From Bosea sp. F3-2 (GTDB lineage Bacteria; Pseudomonadota; Alphaproteobacteria; Rhizobiales; Beijerinckiaceae): DNA of 64,000 nt. This document shows, piece after piece, positions 60,801 through 64,000 of the stretch. Numbering within the stretch: the stretch's first letter is position 1; each line of letters begins with the position of its first letter. The position numbers and the translations under genes were made by a program. The stretch spans positions 5,235,501 through 5,299,500 of the forward strand of contig NZ_CP042331.1 in the NCBI RefSeq assembly GCF_008253865.1. Reading direction: 5' to 3'. The notes under the pieces were generated by a model, which searched no databases, had not been told where the DNA came from, and worked only from the letters and a program-made list of their open reading frames with translations.

Positions 60801-61523
60801 TCAATCGGTGCCGAAGCGCCGCGGCTTCAGCGCCGCATGGAAGGTGTTCACCATCGTGACCGCGTCGAAGACCGGCAAGCCATAGCGCTCGGCGATATCG
60901 GCGCTGAACGGCGTCAGGTTGGTGCATTCCCCGACTATGGCGCCGACGTCCGGATGCCGGCTGAGGAGATCGCCCGCGGCGGCGAGAACCTCGTCGCGCA
61001 GTATCTCATAGGGAACGGTGTCGTCGCCCTCGCGGATGCTGCGGACGAATTCGGAGCTCTGCGGCAGGCCCACGACAGGGGTATCTTCGGCAATGCCGAC
61101 GGCGTGCAGGTAAGAGCCGTTCAGCGCCTCGGCATTGTAGGTGAGGATGCCGACCTTCCGCCCTGTCGGCAGCATACGCTCGACCATCGGCACCTGCAGC
61201 AGCGCGCTGGTCGCGACCGGCACGGAGCAGAAGTCGGCCAGCTCGCGCTGGTAGATCGAGAGGAAACCGCAGGTGGTGGTGATGCCGTCGACGCCGGCAT
61301 CGATCAACTCCTGCGCAGCGCGCTTGAACGGTTCGAGCAGGCTCGACTGGTGCAGCTCCGTCATGCGCGACGGCACGGCGTCGTGGACGATCTTGTACTG
61401 CACCGGAAAGTCCCAGGTGCCGGCATGGCCGATATCTCCGGGCCAGCGCCGGAAGCGGCTATTGACCATGAGGATGCCGACGGTGACGCCGTAATAGGTC
61501 TTCTTGCGCAGGTTGTTGCTCAT
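60801..61523 (-). CDS. Aspartate/glutamate/hydantoin racemase-family protein
   Basis: A 240-residue protein. The first catalytic Cys is in ITTTCGFLSIYQRELADFCS and the second in GAIVGECTNLTPFSADIAER, the paired-Cys pattern of the Asp/Glu racemase superfamily. KVGILTYNAEALNGSYLHAV is the central strand. ATG 61523 matches the family start (SNNLRKKTYYGVTVGILMVN). It lies between the ABC permease and the DAO-type subunit genes in the same operon, so it probably interconverts enantiomers of the imported compound. Confidence 0.85.
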   Translation of the reverse strand: MSNNLRKKTYYGVTVGILMVNSRFRRWPGDIGHAGTWDFPVQYKIVHDAVPSRMTELHQSSLLEPFKRAAQELIDAGVDGITTTCGFLSIYQRELADFCSVPVATSALLQVPMVERMLPTGRKVGILTYNAEALNGSYLHAVGIAEDTPVVGLPQSSEFVRSIREGDDTVPYEILRDEVLAAAGDLLSRHPDVGAIVGECTNLTPFSADIAERYGLPVFDAVTMVNTFHAALKPRRFGTD

Positions 61524-61552
61524 GGAACCCTTCCAGATCGCGCCCGCGGGCG

Positions 61553-63379
61553 TCAGCTGCGGCCGGCTGAACGCCGGAATCGCTCGTTGAGGAACAGGAG
61601 GCCGGTCATCAACACCAGCAGCAAGGTCGCGACGGCTGCCAGGGTCGGATTGATCTGGAGCAGGAGGTCTGACCACATCTGGCGCGGCAGCGTGTTGAAG
61701 GAGCCGCCCGTCAGGAACAGCGCGACCGTCAATTCGTCGAAGGAGGTGACGAAGGCGAACAGGAAGGCAGAGAGCAATCCCGGCCGGATGATCGGCAAGG
61801 TGATCCGGCGCAAGGTCTGCCACCGCCCCGCACCCATCACCGCCGCCGCCTGGTCGAGCCGCCGGTCATAGGTCGCCAGTACCGCCATGACGGTGATGAC
61901 GACATAGGGGACCGCGAGCACGGCATGCGCGATGACCAGTCCCGTCACCGTCCCGACCAGCTCCAGCTTCGAATAGAGGAAGAACAGGGCGACTGCGATC
62001 ACGATACGCGGCACGATCAGCGGCGACAGGATCACTGCGAGCGCGGCGGTCTTGCCGGGAAAGCGATTCCAGGCCATCGCGAACGCGGCCATCGTGCCCA
62101 GCACCAACGCGACTGCGCCCGAGGCCAGCCCGACGACGAGCGAATTCCAGGCCGCGCTGGTCCAGTCGGAGGAGGCGAAGACGGCCTCGTACCAGCGCAG
62201 CGAGAAGCCGTTTGGATTGGCCCGGACCGCATTGCCCGGCGTGAAGGAGGCGGGGATCACGAAGAGCGTCGGAATCAGCAGGAAAGCGACGACGAGCAGG
62301 AAGAGCACGAGGCTGCTTGCCCGGCCGAGGCCGCGGAAGGCACGCGCGGGCAGGAGCTTGGCCAACACCGCGCCGATACTGGCGCAGAGGCTTCCAAGGC
62401 CGTTCACGATCGCCCGGCCGAGTAGGTCTAGAATGCGCGACCATCCCGTGACCGATCGGGCGGAGCGGTCCGACGAGCCGCCAGCCAGGCTGGAGAGCCC
62501 GACGACGCGGTCATAGGCGACGAAGACCACGATCGAGGCCGCAAGCAAAAGGACCGAGAGCGTGCTCGCCGCCGGCCAGTTCAGCAACTCCTGGATCTGG
62601 GTGATGATCACCTGAGTCAGCATGGTCTCGCGCGCACCGCCGAGCAGGGCCGGGGTGATGAAGAAGCCCAGCGAGCTGATGAACACCATCATCGCCGCGG
62701 CGCTGATGCCAGGCATGCATTGCGGGATGTAGATGCGCCAGAAGATCTGCGCGCGCCCGGCACCGAGCGTCTCCGCGGCCCGTGACAGGTTGCCGTCGAT
62801 CGTCTGCATCACCGGTAGCATGGTCATGACCGCGAGCGGCAGCATCGCATGCGACATGCCGATCAGGGTGCCCGTCAGGTTGAAGATGAGCGAGGCCGGC
62901 GCGTCGACGATGCCGAGCGCCAGCAGGAGTTGGTTGACCGCTCCGTTCCGCCCCAGAAGGATCATCCAGGCGAAGGTCCGAACCAGGAAGCTCGTCCAGA
63001 ACGGCAGGAGGACCCAGATGACCAGCGCGTTGCGGCTGTGGGGTGCAGCGTTGGCGAGGTAATAGGCGACCGGAAACCCGCCGACGACTGAGATGACCGT
63101 GGTCCAGCCGGCGATCTTGAAGGTGATCAGCAGGACGTCGAAATAGAGCGGGTCAGAGAAGGCTTTGGTGAAATTGGCGGAGGTGAAGGCTCCGCCCTGG
63201 TCGAATGCCGACAACGACAGGATCTGCGCGACCGGGAAAAAGAAGAAGATCGCCAGGAACGCGAACAAAGGGGCCAGCGGCAGGAGTCGTCTCGCGCGAC
63301 GCATACGCGACTGCAGAGGCGGCATCCCGCGGTCGGCAACGGAAGACGACTGGTAGTCCCTCGAAGACATTGCCGTCAT
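61553..63379 (-). CDS. Fused ABC transporter permease (PotB-PotC type)
   Basis: A 608-residue protein with two permease units. Unit 1 (about 30-290) has LPLAPLFAFLAIFFFFPVAQ and the EAA loop AETLGAGRAQIFWRIYIPQC. Unit 2 (about 345-600) has FLLVVAFLLIPTLFVIPASF and AAAVMGAGRWQTLRRITLPI. Separate PotB and PotC genes are usual; here one polypeptide supplies both. ATG 63379 is one base beyond the ATPase stop (TGACATG). Imports a polyamine-like, amino-acid or organic cation substrate. Confidence 0.92.
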   Translation of the reverse strand: MTAMSSRDYQSSSVADRGMPPLQSRMRRARRLLPLAPLFAFLAIFFFFPVAQILSLSAFDQGGAFTSANFTKAFSDPLYFDVLLITFKIAGWTTVISVVGGFPVAYYLANAAPHSRNALVIWVLLPFWTSFLVRTFAWMILLGRNGAVNQLLLALGIVDAPASLIFNLTGTLIGMSHAMLPLAVMTMLPVMQTIDGNLSRAAETLGAGRAQIFWRIYIPQCMPGISAAAMMVFISSLGFFITPALLGGARETMLTQVIITQIQELLNWPAASTLSVLLLAASIVVFVAYDRVVGLSSLAGGSSDRSARSVTGWSRILDLLGRAIVNGLGSLCASIGAVLAKLLPARAFRGLGRASSLVLFLLVVAFLLIPTLFVIPASFTPGNAVRANPNGFSLRWYEAVFASSDWTSAAWNSLVVGLASGAVALVLGTMAAFAMAWNRFPGKTAALAVILSPLIVPRIVIAVALFFLYSKLELVGTVTGLVIAHAVLAVPYVVITVMAVLATYDRRLDQAAAVMGAGRWQTLRRITLPIIRPGLLSAFLFAFVTSFDELTVALFLTGGSFNTLPRQMWSDLLLQINPTLAAVATLLLVLMTGLLFLNERFRRSAGRS

Positions 63380-63380
63380 G

Positions 63381-64000
63381 TCACGCGCCCGGGGGTAGGA
63401 CGATGGCATCGGCGGCGGACCACCCGAGCGCTACCGACTGCCCGCGCTCCGGCAGGGAGCGCCCTGACGTCAATTCCTTCGCGAGCAGGGTCGTGCCGTC
63501 GTCCAGCTGCACGTTGATTTTGGTGATACCTCCGACAAAGACGACGTCCAGCAGCTTTCCGCGGCGGATGTTCTCGTACTCTTCGCTTTCGCGGATGAGC
63601 TTCAGCCGCTCGGGCCGAACCATCCAGTTGACCTCTTCGTTGGCGCGGCGGCCAGGATCGGCCGCGACCTTGATGGTCGAGCCGTCCGGGGAACCGAGCA
63701 GCGTTTCTGGCCCAGTCGACAGCACCTTCGCGCTTCGGATATTGGATTCGCCGAGGAAGGCGGCGGCAAAGACCGAAGCCGGTCTGAAATACAGCTCCGC
63801 CGGCGTGCCGATCTGCTCGACCTGGGCATTGTTCATCAGGCAGATCCGGTCGGACATCGACAGCGCCTCCTCCTGGTCGTGCGTGACGTAGAGGATGGTG
63901 ATGCCGAGCTCGACATGCAGCCGCTTGATCTCGGTCTGCATCTGCTCGCGCAAATTCTTGTCGAGGGCGCCGAGCGGCTCGTCCATCAGGATGATCGAGG
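63381..64000 (-). CDS. ABC transporter ATP-binding protein, PotA-like (5' end outside window)
   Basis: The last 206 residues of an ATPase running off the right edge. LMDEPLGALDKNLREQMQTE is Walker B and D-loop, and YVTHDQEEALSMSDRICLMN the switch His. PAELYFRPASVFAAAFLGES leads into a TOBE_2 domain (VRPERLKLIRESEEYEN, VVFVGGITKINVQLDDG). This is the spermidine/putrescine (CUT-like POPT) ATPase layout. Walker A and signature lie beyond base 64000. Partner of the fused permease downstream. Confidence 0.92.
   Translation of the reverse strand, partial: SIILMDEPLGALDKNLREQMQTEIKRLHVELGITILYVTHDQEEALSMSDRICLMNNAQVEQIGTPAELYFRPASVFAAAFLGESNIRSAKVLSTGPETLLGSPDGSTIKVAADPGRRANEEVNWMVRPERLKLIRESEEYENIRRGKLLDVVFVGGITKINVQLDDGTTLLAKELTSGRSLPERGQSVALGWSAADAIVLPPGA

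Overview
This looks like chromosomal sequence from a high-GC alphaproteobacterium of the order Hyphomicrobiales, most likely Bosea or a close relative. That is inferred from gene content: CobS/CobT cobaltochelatase, a phasin, TRAP and opine-oxidase-type operons, TAT-exported binding proteins, and the family of roughly 100-bp palindromic intergenic repeats. There is no rRNA, CRISPR array, prophage, or intact insertion sequence. The only RNA gene found is one tRNA-Ser(CGA).

Layout. 0-8.5 kb: a MetA/phenol-type outer-membrane protein, a truncated LysR gene, an HNH nuclease, and a minus-strand metabolic run (HIG1-type membrane protein, PagL-like deacylase, corrinoid adenosyltransferase, rhomboid protease, EtfB, EtfA, 3-hydroxybutyryl-CoA dehydrogenase). 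8.7-18.1 kb: minus strand, an oligopeptide/oligosaccharide-type ABC importer whose genes overlap by ATGA, running into a GT4 glycosyltransferase and a polysaccharide deacetylase, with a MurG-like glycosyltransferase behind them. 18.1-19.1 kb: a polysaccharide-lyase gene broken by at least five frameshifts. 19.3-24.3 kb: the most unusual locus, three tightly packed plus-strand genes. They encode an ABC-exporter-like membrane protein with ruined ATPase motifs, a stand-alone cyclic-nucleotide-binding domain, and a membrane class III nucleotide cyclase carrying a [2Fe-2S] ferredoxin domain. 24.4-24.6 kb: a MITE-like nested palindromic element. 24.7-27.7 kb: a methyltransferase and two glycosyltransferases. 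27.9-31.6 kb: cobS, two small genes, cobT.

31.8-46.2 kb: an esterase-like TAT protein, rpmB, a DUF3108 protein, a NIPSNAP protein and an aminotransferase. Then comes a sugar-acid-type catabolic stretch: IlvD/Edd dehydratase, PEP-mutase-family lyase, SDR, and two tandem DenD-like dehydrogenases. After that are a frameshifted GIY-YIG nuclease gene between two inverted ~100-bp repeats, a GNAT, rpmA, rplU and tRNA-Ser. 46.3-50.2 kb: an accessory patch of small unknown genes and remnants ending in an alpha/beta-hydrolase/adenylate-cyclase fusion.

50.4-64 kb: a phasin, then two catabolic modules. The first centres on a GntR regulator, with a TGTATACA operator between a divergent PEP-mutase-family lyase and a D-2-hydroxyacid dehydrogenase plus TRAP transporter. 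A deletion has left only stubs of an amidohydrolase and a LysR regulator beside it. The second is a minus-strand operon running off the right edge: a spermidine/putrescine-type ABC transporter, an Asp/Glu racemase-family protein, and a three-subunit opine-oxidase/HcnABC-type dehydrogenase. Together these suggest a soil or rhizosphere heterotroph that scavenges unusual organic and amino acids. All functional statements rest on motif recognition by eye; no database search was run.
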